Source: Demequina phytophila
Lineage (GTDB): Bacteria > Actinomycetota > Actinomycetes > Actinomycetales > Demequinaceae
DNA: 64,000 bases
Assembly (NCBI RefSeq): GCF_000971135.1
Contig: NZ_BBLW01000003.1
Span: forward strand, 248,001-312,000
Direction of reading: 5' to 3'
A program made the translations under genes and the position numbers. Within the stretch, counting starts at the first letter, position 1. Each line of letters begins with the position of its first letter. Under the pieces are notes generated by a model. That model saw only the letters and a program-made list of their open reading frames with translations. It was not told the origin of the DNA and did not search any database. This document shows, one piece after another, positions 17,610 to 25,851 of the stretch.

Positions 17610-19934
17610 ATGTCTGAGCAGAACAACGTCTCTGTCCCTGCGCACACCTTCCCGGGCGGCACCATCCTGGGCTACCCCCGCATCGGCCGCATGCGCGAGC
17701 TGAAGAAGGCGCTCGAGTCCTTCTGGAAGGGCGCGACCACCGCGTCCGAGCTCGAGGCCTCCGCGAAGGAGCTTCGCCTCGCGAACCTCGCGAACCTCGC
17801 GCAGCTGGGCCTCGACAAGGACGCCGCGGCGATCCCGTCCAACTTCTCGTTCTACGACCACGTGCTCGACGCCGCCGTCACCCTGGGCGCCGTGCCCACG
17901 CGCTTCGCGGACCTCCGTGCCGCCGACGGCTCCGTCGACCTGGCCGGCTACTCGACCATCGCGCGCGGCGTGGGCGACAAGGCCCCGCTCGAGATGACCA
18001 AGTGGTTCGACTCGAACTACCACTACCTGGTCCCCGAGATCGGCCCCGAGACCGCGTTCGCGCTGTCGAGCACCCGCTGGGTCGACCAGTTCGTCGAGGC
18101 GAAGGACGCCGGCTACGTCACGCGTCCCGTCATCACCGGCCCGCTCACGTTCCTCTACCTGTCCAAGGCCAGCGACGAGGCGCCTGAGGGCTTCCGCCCC
18201 ATCGAGCGTCTCGAGGACGTCCTCGAGGTCTACGGCAACCTGCTCGAGGCCTTCAAGGCCGCGGGTGCTCCGTGGGTCCAGATCGACGAGCCCATCCTGG
18301 TCGCCGACATCGATGCCGACCGTGACGAGGTCCTCGCCAACGCCGCCAAGGTCTACGGCTCGCTCGCCGCTCTCGCGAACCGCCCCGCGCTGTTCGTCGC
18401 GGCGCCGTACAACTCGCTCGACGACGCCCTCCCCGTCCTCAAGGACTCCGGCGTCGAGGCGATCGGCCTCGACCTGGTGCGCGGCGCTGTGCCCTCGGGC
18501 ACGGACCTGTCCGGCGTGACCGTGGTCGCCGGTGTGGTCGACGGCCACAACATCTGGCGCACCGACCTCGACGCCGCGCTGCGCAAGGCGGCGGAGGTCG
18601 AGGCGCTCGGCGCGACCGTCACGGTCTCGACCTCCACGTCGCTGTTCCACGTGCCTCACACCCTCGAGGGTGAGGAGCACTTGGGCGCCGAGCTGCTCAG
18701 CTGGCTCGCCTTCGCCGACCAGAAGGTCGCCGAGGTCGTCACGCTCGCCACGGCTCGCGCGCAGGGCGAGGAGGCGGTGGACGATGCGCTGGCAGCGGCC
18801 CGCGCCGCCCTCGCCTCGCGCAAGGCTCACCCCGGCACCAACAAGGCGGACGTGCGCGCGGCCCTCGCGGCGGTCACGCCCGCGGACCTTGACCGTCCCG
18901 CGTACGCGGTGCGAGCGGCGGCTCAGGACGCCCGCTTCGCCCTGCCGGAGCTCGCGACCACCACGATCGGCTCGTTCCCCCAGACGCAGGACATCCGCAA
19001 GGCGCGCGCCGCGTGGGCCAAGGGGCAGATCGACGACGCTGCCTACGAGGAGGCCATGAAGGCGGAGATCGCCCGCGTGGTCACCCTGCAGGAGGAGCTG
19101 GGTCTCGACGTCCTGGTGCACGGCGAGGCCGAGCGCAACGACATGGTCCAGTACTTCGCGGAGCTGCTGGACGGCTTCGACGTGACCGTCAACGGCTGGG
19201 TGCAGTCGTACGGCTCGCGCTGCACGCGTCCGTCGATCCTGTGGGGCGACGTCACCCGTCCCGAGCCGATGACCGTCGCGTGGACCGCCTTTGCGCAGTC
19301 GCTCACGGACAAGCCGATGAAGGGCATGCTCACGGGCCCCGTGACGATCCTCGCGTGGTCGTTCGTGCGCGACGACCAGCCGTTGGGAGTCACGGCGAAC
19401 CAGGTCGCTCTCGCCCTGCGCGACGAGATCCGTGACCTCGAGGCCGCCGGCATCGGCATCATCCAGGTCGACGAGCCGGCCCTGCGCGAGCTCCTCCCGC
19501 TGAAGAAGCGCGACCAGGCCGCGTACCTCGAATGGTCGGTGAACTCGTTCCGCCTGGCCACGTCCGGCGCGCACGACGACACCCAGGTGCACACGCACCT
19601 GTGCTACTCGGAGTTCGGCGAGATCATCGACGCGATCGACGGCCTCAACGCCGACGTCACCTCGATCGAGGCGGCTCGCTCCCGTATGGAGGTGCTGCCG
19701 GCGATCAAGGGTCACGGCTACGAGCGCCAGATCGGCCCTGGTGTGTGGGACATCCACTCGCCGCGCGTGCCGTCGACCCAGGAGATCACGGAGCTGCTTG
19801 CGCTCGCCAAGGAGTCGATCCCCGGCAAGCAGCTGTGGGTCAACCCGGACTGCGGTCTCAAGACCCGTGCGTATGCGGAGACCACCGCCACGCTCGAGCA
19901 CATGATGGAGGCGACGCGCGCCGTCCGCGCGTAG
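17610..19934 (+). CDS. metE: Cobalamin-independent methionine synthase
   Basis: 774 residues, family-typical. It transfers the methyl of 5-methyl-THF-polyglutamate to homocysteine using zinc. Zinc ligands are visible as His663 and Cys665 (THLCYSEFGE) and Cys748 (NPDCGLKTR). The N-terminal barrel starts with GYPRIGRMRELKKALESFW, and the catalytic barrel carries TTIGSFPQT and DVLVHGEAERNDMVQYF. Codon use has more AAG and fewer rare codons than neighbouring genes, suggesting high expression. It stands alone between terminators. Confidence 0.98.
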   Translation: MSEQNNVSVPAHTFPGGTILGYPRIGRMRELKKALESFWKGATTASELEASAKELRLANLANLAQLGLDKDAAAIPSNFSFYDHVLDAAVTLGAVPTRFADLRAADGSVDLAGYSTIARGVGDKAPLEMTKWFDSNYHYLVPEIGPETAFALSSTRWVDQFVEAKDAGYVTRPVITGPLTFLYLSKASDEAPEGFRPIERLEDVLEVYGNLLEAFKAAGAPWVQIDEPILVADIDADRDEVLANAAKVYGSLAALANRPALFVAAPYNSLDDALPVLKDSGVEAIGLDLVRGAVPSGTDLSGVTVVAGVVDGHNIWRTDLDAALRKAAEVEALGATVTVSTSTSLFHVPHTLEGEEHLGAELLSWLAFADQKVAEVVTLATARAQGEEAVDDALAAARAALASRKAHPGTNKADVRAALAAVTPADLDRPAYAVRAAAQDARFALPELATTTIGSFPQTQDIRKARAAWAKGQIDDAAYEEAMKAEIARVVTLQEELGLDVLVHGEAERNDMVQYFAELLDGFDVTVNGWVQSYGSRCTRPSILWGDVTRPEPMTVAWTAFAQSLTDKPMKGMLTGPVTILAWSFVRDDQPLGVTANQVALALRDEIRDLEAAGIGIIQVDEPALRELLPLKKRDQAAYLEWSVNSFRLATSGAHDDTQVHTHLCYSEFGEIIDAIDGLNADVTSIEAARSRMEVLPAIKGHGYERQIGPGVWDIHSPRVPSTQEITELLALAKESIPGKQLWVNPDCGLKTRAYAETTATLEHMMEATRAVRA

Positions 19935-19947
19935 CGTCCTCCCTGGT

Positions 19948-19985
19948 CCGCGGCCCGGCTCCCCGTCACGGGGGTCGGGCCGCGG
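19948..19985. terminator. Bidirectional terminator between metE and the prepilin gene
   Basis: CCGCGGCCCG (19948-19957) and CGGGCCGCGG (19976-19985) form a perfect 10-bp stem with an inner CCCC/GGGG pairing. It lies 13 bases after metE and 7 bases after the stop of the convergent prepilin gene, and can serve both. Confidence 0.8.
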
Positions 19986-19992
19986 CGCTATG

Positions 19993-20406
19993 TCAGGCGC
20001 ACTCGGCGTTCTCGACGTAGCCGTTCTTCGCGTCGAACCGGACCCCGGGGTCGTCGGAGACGTCGCCGTGAGGATGCTTGAGCTGGACGCACCAGCCGTC
20101 GATGCCGCCCGGCTTCCAGGTGACGAACTCCACGCCAGGCGATGCGGCGAGCACCGCGTCGCCGTCGATGACGTACTCGCCGTCCACCATGTCGACGTCG
20201 ACCACCGTGGCGTTCTCGTCGTAGGCGGCGCGGATGAGCGTGCCGAGGTTCATGGCGTCCGACTGCGCGGCCGCGTCGTTGGCCTTGTTCTGGTGGTTCA
20301 GGTACAGCGGTATCGCGACCGCCGCCAGCACGCCGATGATGACGATCACCACCACCAGCTCGACCATCGAGTACCCGCCGTCCCGGCGCGTGAATCTCCC
20401 CCGCAT
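19993..20406 (-). CDS. Type IV pilin-like protein (prepilin)
   Basis: 137 residues. An 11-residue basic leader ends in Gly-Gly, then YSMVELVVVIVIIGVLAAVA follows: prepilin peptidase would cut after Gly11, leaving Tyr1 and the conserved Glu5 before a 20-residue hydrophobic helix. The mature part is about 126 residues with a Cys in GWCVQL and one in the last residues (NAECA), a pattern like the C-terminal disulfide loop of pilins. No pilus assembly ATPase, platform protein or prepilin peptidase lies nearby, so this is an orphan pilin or pseudopilin gene. SD GAGGGGGG precedes the ATG. Confidence 0.88.
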   Translation of the reverse strand: MRGRFTRRDGGYSMVELVVVIVIIGVLAAVAIPLYLNHQNKANDAAAQSDAMNLGTLIRAAYDENATVVDVDMVDGEYVIDGDAVLAASPGVEFVTWKPGGIDGWCVQLKHPHGDVSDDPGVRFDAKNGYVENAECA

Positions 20407-20434
20407 GATGAACCCCCCTCAAGGCTCGAACCTC

Positions 20435-20464
20435 AGTGTGACCCGTGGCGCCCGCTCAGCGCAA
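20435..20464 (-). promoter_or_regulatory. Candidate promoter of the prepilin gene
   Basis: On the minus strand TTGCGC (complement of 20459-20464) and CACACT (complement of 20435-20440) are separated by 18 bases, about 28 bases before the ATG. A sigma-A-like match by eye only. Confidence 0.4.
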
Positions 20465-20546
20465 TAAGCATGAGGCCTGGTCAGCGCAGCGACAGCGTAC
20501 GCGATTCCTGAGCGCCGCCCGGGGATGCCGAGGGTCGTGCGACGCT

Positions 20547-20815
20547 CCTCGCCGTTTTCATGCACTCTCGCGGGCGCGGCCCGGGCTCGGGAGGCGACGG
20601 ATCACGGCGGTCCGGATCGCGGTCCGCGCCTCGCGCCCACGGGGCGGATGGTCGGCAGCGCTCGTCTACCAGGGTTGATGTGAGCATGTCGAGGTGAAAC
20701 CGTGCGCAGGTGCCGATGTCCCCGGCCCCCGCGGCTGGCGCGCTTGTCCCGAGAACGGCCGTGAAGCCGCGCCTCGGCCGCGGCGCCGCCGCGAGACTGC
20801 ATGAAAACGGCGAGG
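20547..20815. repeat. 269-bp element bounded by 27-bp inverted repeats
   Basis: The arms at 20547-20573 and 20789-20815 match in inverted orientation at 26 of 27 positions (CCTCGCCGTTTTCATGCA then C/G then TCTCGCGG). The 215 bp between hold no convincing gene. The size and arms resemble a MITE, but I find no target duplication in the flanks. It fills most of the 462-bp gap between the prepilin and AbiEi-like genes; the rest of the gap holds the prepilin promoter and the AbiEi-like ribosome binding site. Confidence 0.6.
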
Positions 20816-20868
20816 GGTGCGGCACACGAGAGGCGGTCCGCGCTCGCCCGTGGGGAGAGGGGCGAGAC

Positions 20869-21591
20869 ATGCATGTGAACCGGCCGCCGTTGCGGGACTC
20901 GCCGCGGGCGCGATGGACCACGCTCGCCGGCTGGCGTTCCCGGGTGCCGAAGGGGTTTCCCCTGTTCACGACGGCGGAGCTGTGGCGCGCGACGGACGCG
21001 CCGCAGGCGTGGCTCGAGCGGCACCGCGTGAGCGGCGCGATCCGCACCGTTGCGCCCGGACTCCACCTCGTCGCGCCGCGCGACGCGGAGGTCGACTGGG
21101 CGCCGGATCCCGTCGAGGTCGCGTGGCTCCTCGGTGCCCGCACCTTCGGAGCGGTGTGGCCCTACGTGTCCGGCATCTCTGCGGCCGCGCTCCACGGGGT
21201 CTGCGAGCAGTGGGCCAGCGAGGTCCACGTCACGGTGCCGCGTCAGACGCGCGACCGCAACCTGCCAGGAATCGCCACGACGGTGCGCTTCCACCAGCGC
21301 GACGAGTCCCACATCGGTTGGCCGGCCTGGACGCGTGAGCCAGCACGGCCAGCGCGCGCAGGGCCCGTCCTCGACACGATGACCGGTGACCTCTGCACGG
21401 TCCGGTACACGTCGCGGATCCAGACCGCGCTCGACCTCATCCACAGCCCCGAGCGCTCGGGCGTGGGGGAGAGCGCCCGCGACATCGCCAAGGCGCTCAT
21501 CCAGGACCTGCCGGTCCGCGACGTCGCGATCACCGCCTCGGGGCAACGACGCAAGAGCGCCTATGCGCGGTTGTACGGCGTCAGAGCATGA
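20869..21591 (+). CDS. AbiEi-like winged-helix protein
   Basis: 240 residues from ATG 20869, chosen because GAGAGGGG precedes it and because an earlier in-frame ATG (20710) would run through the inverted-repeat element. The N-terminal 75 residues look like the AbiEi winged helix (FTTAELWRATDAPQAWLERH, then IRTVAPGLHLVAPRD), followed by a domain with PYVSGISAAALHGV and VTVPRQTRDR, typical of AbiEi antitoxin-like regulators. No AbiEii nucleotidyltransferase toxin is beside it. The C-terminus overlaps the convergent acetyltransferase gene by 11 bases. Assignment is by pattern only; it may be a stand-alone regulator. Confidence 0.55.
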   Translation: MHVNRPPLRDSPRARWTTLAGWRSRVPKGFPLFTTAELWRATDAPQAWLERHRVSGAIRTVAPGLHLVAPRDAEVDWAPDPVEVAWLLGARTFGAVWPYVSGISAAALHGVCEQWASEVHVTVPRQTRDRNLPGIATTVRFHQRDESHIGWPAWTREPARPARAGPVLDTMTGDLCTVRYTSRIQTALDLIHSPERSGVGESARDIAKALIQDLPVRDVAITASGQRRKSAYARLYGVRA

Positions 21592-22087
21592 GCTGCCAGT
21601 AGCCCACGTCGATCCAGCGGTCGAACTTGTAGCCCGCGTCCGCGATGGTGCCCACGTGAGCGAAGCCGAGCCGCTCGTGCAGCGCCACCGAGCCCTCATG
21701 CGGCAACGCGATCACGCCCATCACGGAGTGCACGGGCGCGTGCGTCGGGGTGTCGAGGGCGCGCAGCCGTGCGATGAGCGCCGTGTACAGCGACGTGCCC
21801 ACGCCCGACCGGCGCGCTGACGCGTCGAGGTAGATCGTCGACTCGAGCGTGTGGCGGTAGGCCGCGCGGTCGCGGAACGGGCCGGCGTACGCGTACCCGA
21901 CCACCGCATCGTCCCTCTCGGCGACGATCCACGGCAGCCCGCGCTCCTGGATGCGCGCGATCCTCGCCCACATCTCGTCGACCGATACTGTCTCGGTCTC
22001 GAACGTCGCCGTCGCGGTGGCGACATAGTGGTCGTAGATCTCGGCGATGCGGGCGGCATCGCGGGCGGGGACGGCGTCTCGGATCAC
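21581..22087 (-). CDS. Pat/Bar-like GNAT acetyltransferase
   Basis: 168 residues. The start IYDHYVATATATFETETVS is the signature of the phosphinothricin N-acetyltransferase branch, and TIYLDASARRSGVGTSLYTAL is the acetyl-CoA loop. The end HERLGFAHVGTIADAGYKF also fits. Homologues acetylate phosphinothricin or methionine sulfone/sulfoximine; which one cannot be fixed here. It overlaps the AbiEi-like gene end by 11 bases. Confidence 0.82.
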   Translation of the reverse strand: MIRDAVPARDAARIAEIYDHYVATATATFETETVSVDEMWARIARIQERGLPWIVAERDDAVVGYAYAGPFRDRAAYRHTLESTIYLDASARRSGVGTSLYTALIARLRALDTPTHAPVHSVMGVIALPHEGSVALHERLGFAHVGTIADAGYKFDRWIDVGYWQLML

Positions 22088-22102
22088 GCGACCATTATCC
22101 GG

Positions 22103-23443
22103 TCAGGCCGCGACCACGAGGTCGGCGTCGCGCGTGATCTGCTCCTCGTACGCGCGACGGGCGCGCAGGTACCGCCACGAGAGCGCCGCGATCACGACGC
22201 CCGCGACGCCGGCGCACGCCGTCACGAGGAAGCCGCCCTGCGAGCCGTGACGGTCGATGATCGCACCTGCGAGCCACGCGCCCGCCGCGATGCCGACGTC
22301 CATCCCGGTGCGGGTCCACGTCATCCCCTCGGTGAGGCGTGAGCGCGGCACCAGGGCATGCGTGACGCCGTCGCCCACCGCCATGGTCGGCGCGATCGCG
22401 AGTCCCGTGAGGAACATCAGCGCTCCCAGCGCGAGCAGGCCGGGCGCGAACATGAACGACACCGCGCCCACCCCGGTCACCGACACGCCCCACAGCAGCC
22501 GCGACGCGAGCGTCCGCGCCCAGACGCGCGAGCCGTACGCGAGACCGCCGACGAGCGACCCGACCGCCCACACCGCGAGCACCAGTCCCGCCTTGTCCTT
22601 GTGCCCCAGCTCCTCCGCGAACGCGACCGTCGCCGCGTCGACCGAGGCGAACATCGCGCCCTGCGTCGCGAAGATCACCGTGGTGACGACCAGCGCGGGG
22701 GTGGTCACCAGCAGGTGGCCGCGCAGCGCGCCGCGATACCGGCGCAGGCCGCGGGGCCGCGGCGGCAGGCCCACGCGCTCGAGCGTGCCGTCGACGACGA
22801 GCGCGGTGCTGTGGTCGTGGTCCGCCTGGAAACGGCGGGCATCGGCGTTCCGGGCCGGCGGCTCCGTGGCCTTGAGCGCGAGGAAGCCGTAGCCGCCCAC
22901 GGCCAGCGACACCACCGCGATGGCGGACGGCAGCCACGGCGACACCTGCGTCGCGAGCACCGTCGCGAGGGCCGGCCCGGCGATGAACAGCACCTCCTCG
23001 AGCGACGACTCCAGCGAGAAGGCGGTGTTGAGCGAGTCCTTGTCGGGCACGATGTGCGTCCAGCGGGCGCGGGTATGCGTGGACTGCGTGCCGCCCGCCG
23101 CGAACAGCGGCGTCAGTGCGATCAGGACCCAGATGGGCTGATGGGTGAGCGCCGCCGCGATCATCGCCAGGCGCCCGACGATCGCGATCGCGTACCCGAC
23201 GCGCAGCACGCGCGACTGGCCGTACGCGTCCACGAGCCGCCCCACCTGGGGCGAGACGATCGCGTACGACACGGCGATCGCGGCCACCACCATGCCGCCG
23301 TACTCGTAGCGGCCGTACTCGATCTGCACCAGCAGGAAGGTGGCGAGACCGGTGAGCCCCATCTGGATGCGTGCCAGCAGACCCCACGCGGTGAACGCGC
23401 GGGCGCCGGGCAGGGCGAGGATGCCCCGATAGGGGGAGAGCAT
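22103..23443 (-). CDS. MFS transporter (paralogue of 44388-45659)
   Basis: 446 residues with about 12 hydrophobic segments and the loop 2-3 motif GRLVDAYGQSR. The N-terminus YRGILALPGARAFTAWGLLAR and the segment TRARWTHIVPDKDSLNTAF closely resemble the transporter at 44388-45659 (YRVILAHPGAKAFAAAGLLAR; LTRARWSHLLHSDRDIHTAF), so they are paralogues. Both look like exporters of the drug-efflux-like MFS type; no substrate is evident. It lies just downstream in orientation of the antiporter operon but has its own 120-base upstream gap that contains a GGGACGATGC copy. Confidence 0.88.
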   Translation of the reverse strand: MLSPYRGILALPGARAFTAWGLLARIQMGLTGLATFLLVQIEYGRYEYGGMVVAAIAVSYAIVSPQVGRLVDAYGQSRVLRVGYAIAIVGRLAMIAAALTHQPIWVLIALTPLFAAGGTQSTHTRARWTHIVPDKDSLNTAFSLESSLEEVLFIAGPALATVLATQVSPWLPSAIAVVSLAVGGYGFLALKATEPPARNADARRFQADHDHSTALVVDGTLERVGLPPRPRGLRRYRGALRGHLLVTTPALVVTTVIFATQGAMFASVDAATVAFAEELGHKDKAGLVLAVWAVGSLVGGLAYGSRVWARTLASRLLWGVSVTGVGAVSFMFAPGLLALGALMFLTGLAIAPTMAVGDGVTHALVPRSRLTEGMTWTRTGMDVGIAAGAWLAGAIIDRHGSQGGFLVTACAGVAGVVIAALSWRYLRARRAYEEQITRDADLVVAA

Positions 23444-23563
23444 GACGGAACCTCACAGGGAAGAAGACATCTCGCGCGTCCTCGCGCGGAAGCCACACCT
23501 ACTGCGCGACGTGGCCGGCGCATCGTCCCCGGGTGAGGCCCGCCGGAACGATGGGACATCGTC

Positions 23564-24808
23564 TCACACGGGCGTGCGGGACCGTGACCGTGGGGCGGGG
23601 GGCTTGAGCGGCGACGGGATGTGGTCCGCGTAGCGCATGAGGATCGATCCGACGATCGCGAGCGTGAGGACGTACGCCGCGGCGAACGGGCCCAGGAGCG
23701 GCTGCGCCCCGGCCGCCACGCCGAGTCCGGCGATGACGATCGAGAACTCGCCGCGCGGGATCAGCGACAGCCCGGTGCGCCACTGGCCCTTGGGGCCGAT
23801 CCCCACCCGTCGTGCGGCCCACACGCCGGTCACGATCTTGGTGACGGCGGTCACGAGCGCGAGCCCGAGCGCGGGCAGCAGCACCGGCCACAGGTCGCGC
23901 GGGTCGATGCTGATGCCGAAGAACACGAAGAAGATCCCGCCGAACACGTCGCGCAGAGGCGGCATGAGGCTGCGCAGCTGGTCGGCGACGTTGCCCGACA
24001 GCGTGAGACCCAGGAGGAACGCGCCCACCGCGGCGGACACCTGGACCGCCTCCGCGAGCCCCGCGACCAGGAACGCGAGGCCCAGCACGCTCAGCAGCAG
24101 CAGCTCCCGCGAGTGCGAGTGCACCACGGTCGACAGCTGCCGGGAGAAGCGCATCGCGAACAGGAACGCCGCCGCGACGATCGCGATCGCGATGGCCGCC
24201 GCGATCGCGCCCTGCAGCAGCGTCGCGCCCACCAGCATCACCGCGAGGATCGGCAGGAACAGCGCCATCGCGATGTCCTCCATCACCAGCAGGCTGAGGA
24301 TCACGGGGGTCTCGCGGTTGGCGACCCGGTCGAAGTCGTCGAGCAGCCGCGCGATGATGCCCGAGCTGGAGATGTAGGTGACGCCCGCGAGCAGCACCGA
24401 GGCGGTGACGGACCAGCCCATCATCAGCCCGACCAGCAGCCCTGGCGTCGCGTTGAGCGCGAGGTCCAGCAGCCCGGCCTGCCAGGTGGTCCGCATGCCC
24501 ACACGGAGGTCGTCGGGCGAGTACTCGAGCCCGAGCAGCAGGAGCAGCAGCACGATCCCGATCTGCGCGCCGATCGACAGGAACTCCTCACCCGCGCTGA
24601 TGGGGATGAAGCCGCCGTCGCCCATGAGCAGGCCCGCGAGCAGGTACAGCGGGATCGAGGGGATCCCGATGCGTCCAGCGAGGCGGCCCAGCAGCGCGAG
24701 GACCAGGAACACGACCCCGAGCTCGATGAACACCAGCGCGGTGTCGCCCCCGTGGGCGCCCTCGACTGCGACGCGCAGGCCCGTGAAGGGTGCGGTCGCG
24801 GCGTCCAT
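23564..24808 (-). CDS. khtU: CPA2-family K+/H+ antiporter, KhtU-like
   Basis: 414 residues, 11-12 membrane helices with no C-terminal TrkA-N domain. The helix 4-5 region LAGVTYISSSGIIARLLDD and the later VSAAVGAFLLGLTLSGN match the monovalent cation:proton antiporter-2 family. The separate regulatory subunit is encoded just upstream with a three-base gap. In Bacillus the KhtTU pair exports K+ under alkaline or methylglyoxal stress; the same role is inferred. The C-terminus is short and Pro/Arg-rich. Confidence 0.88.
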   Translation of the reverse strand: MDAATAPFTGLRVAVEGAHGGDTALVFIELGVVFLVLALLGRLAGRIGIPSIPLYLLAGLLMGDGGFIPISAGEEFLSIGAQIGIVLLLLLLGLEYSPDDLRVGMRTTWQAGLLDLALNATPGLLVGLMMGWSVTASVLLAGVTYISSSGIIARLLDDFDRVANRETPVILSLLVMEDIAMALFLPILAVMLVGATLLQGAIAAAIAIAIVAAAFLFAMRFSRQLSTVVHSHSRELLLLSVLGLAFLVAGLAEAVQVSAAVGAFLLGLTLSGNVADQLRSLMPPLRDVFGGIFFVFFGISIDPRDLWPVLLPALGLALVTAVTKIVTGVWAARRVGIGPKGQWRTGLSLIPRGEFSIVIAGLGVAAGAQPLLGPFAAAYVLTLAIVGSILMRYADHIPSPLKPPAPRSRSRTPV

Positions 24809-24811
24809 CGG

Positions 24812-25291
24812 TCAGCCCGTCAGGATCGCGGCCGCGCGGTCCACGGCCTCGTCGGAGCCCATCACGAGGACCACGTCCCCCGGCTCGAAGATGAAGGACG
24901 GCTCGATGCCGGGGATGCCCTGGTCCCCGCGGATCACCGCGACCACCGACGCGGACGTGACGGTGCGGATCCGGCCCTCCGCGAGCGAGCGGCCCACCAG
25001 GCCGCCGGACCGCGGCATGGTGACCCACTCGATCGCGAGCCCCACGATGGTGTGACGGAGGTCCTCGAGCCTGGCGATGATGTTGGTGCCGCCCAGCAGG
25101 TCCGCGAGCTTGCCCGAGTCTCCCTCGGACAGCTCCACCGTGCCGCGGCACGCGTCGGGGTCCTCGCGGTCGTACAGGGCGAGGTCGCGCTTGCCGTCGC
25201 GACGGACCACCACGCCGATGTGGTCGCCGCCCTCCGCGGTGAACTCATAGCGGACGCCGACTCCGGGGAGCGGGGTCTCGAAGATGTCCAT
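24812..25291 (-). CDS. khtT: TrkA-C regulatory subunit, KhtT-like
   Basis: 159 residues. The N-terminal half (GVGVRYEFTAEGGDHIGVVVRR) resembles the KhtT N-domain and the C-terminal half, from about residue 75 (VGLAIEWVTMPRSGGLVGRS) to FEPGDVVLVMGSDEAV, is a TrkA-C/RCK-C ligand-binding domain. It would gate the KhtU-like antiporter encoded three bases downstream. A 14-bp palindrome lies 13 bases upstream of its start. Confidence 0.88.
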   Translation of the reverse strand: MDIFETPLPGVGVRYEFTAEGGDHIGVVVRRDGKRDLALYDREDPDACRGTVELSEGDSGKLADLLGGTNIIARLEDLRHTIVGLAIEWVTMPRSGGLVGRSLAEGRIRTVTSASVVAVIRGDQGIPGIEPSFIFEPGDVVLVMGSDEAVDRAAAILTG

Positions 25292-25303
25292 GCGGCCTAC
25301 TGT

Positions 25304-25317
25304 CCCACGTACGTGGG
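25304..25317. promoter_or_regulatory. 14-bp perfect palindrome upstream of khtTU
   Basis: CCCACGTACGTGGG sits in the 49-base gap before khtT. It may be an operator for the antiporter operon; as a terminator for the upstream lipoprotein gene it would lack a loop. Confidence 0.4.
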
Positions 25318-25340
25318 CCGACGGCTACGACCGGCCCGCA

Positions 25341-25790
25341 TCAGGGGACGGTGACCGTGGACACCACGATCGTGAACTCGTCGTCGAACACATCCTCCGA
25401 GCCGTCGACCTCGAAGCTCGCGAGGGCGCCGTCGGAGTCCCTGGTGAGCCGGTTGACCGCGGCGTCGGCCAGCCTCGCGTGCCACTCCTCGACCTCGGAG
25501 AAGGTGAGGAAGTCGGCGGCGGTCGCCCCGTGCGAGCCCTCCGAGTACTCCGCCTCCTCGTCGAGCGGCTCGACCTCGACGACGTCCCGGTTCCGCACCG
25601 TGACGCGCCATTCTCCGGCCGCGGGCCCGAACACGGTGATGGTCGCCTCGTACGTGTACTCGGCGGGCTCGTCCCACGGCTCCGCCGCGCCGCCGGGCTC
25701 GCGCTCCGGCGCGGCGCACCCTGCCAGCATCGCCGCGACCGCGCACACCGCCGCGCCCGACCCGGCCCCGCGCATCGTCCCCCGCTTCAT
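25341..25790 (-). CDS. Small lipoprotein, DUF6174-like
   Basis: 149 residues. A signal peptide ends in the lipobox LAGC (Cys25), so the mature protein is a lipid-anchored extracytoplasmic protein of about 125 residues. YTYEATITVFGPAAGEWRVTV and the following VVEVEPLD recall the DUF6174 fold. A second ATG five codons in, inside a GGGACGATGC repeat copy, could also be the start. Function unknown; it precedes khtTU in the same direction. Confidence 0.75.
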   Translation of the reverse strand: MKRGTMRGAGSGAAVCAVAAMLAGCAAPEREPGGAAEPWDEPAEYTYEATITVFGPAAGEWRVTVRNRDVVEVEPLDEEAEYSEGSHGATAADFLTFSEVEEWHARLADAAVNRLTRDSDGALASFEVDGSEDVFDDEFTIVVSTVTVP

Positions 25791-25851
25791 TCCCCGAGCA
25801 TCGCGCCTGGCAGCCGCCCCGTCGAGGGGTGTGGCCGAATCGTGACCGGGC

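Noticed and set aside
20547-20815. An intact insertion sequence at the inverted repeats
   Set aside because: The core has no transposase-like frame and I see no target-site duplication.
20710-20868. An N-terminal extension of the AbiEi-like protein starting at ATG 20710
   Set aside because: It would translate through the right arm of the inverted-repeat element, has no good SD and gives a non-conserved-looking Arg/Ala stretch; ATG 20869 has GAGAGGGG.
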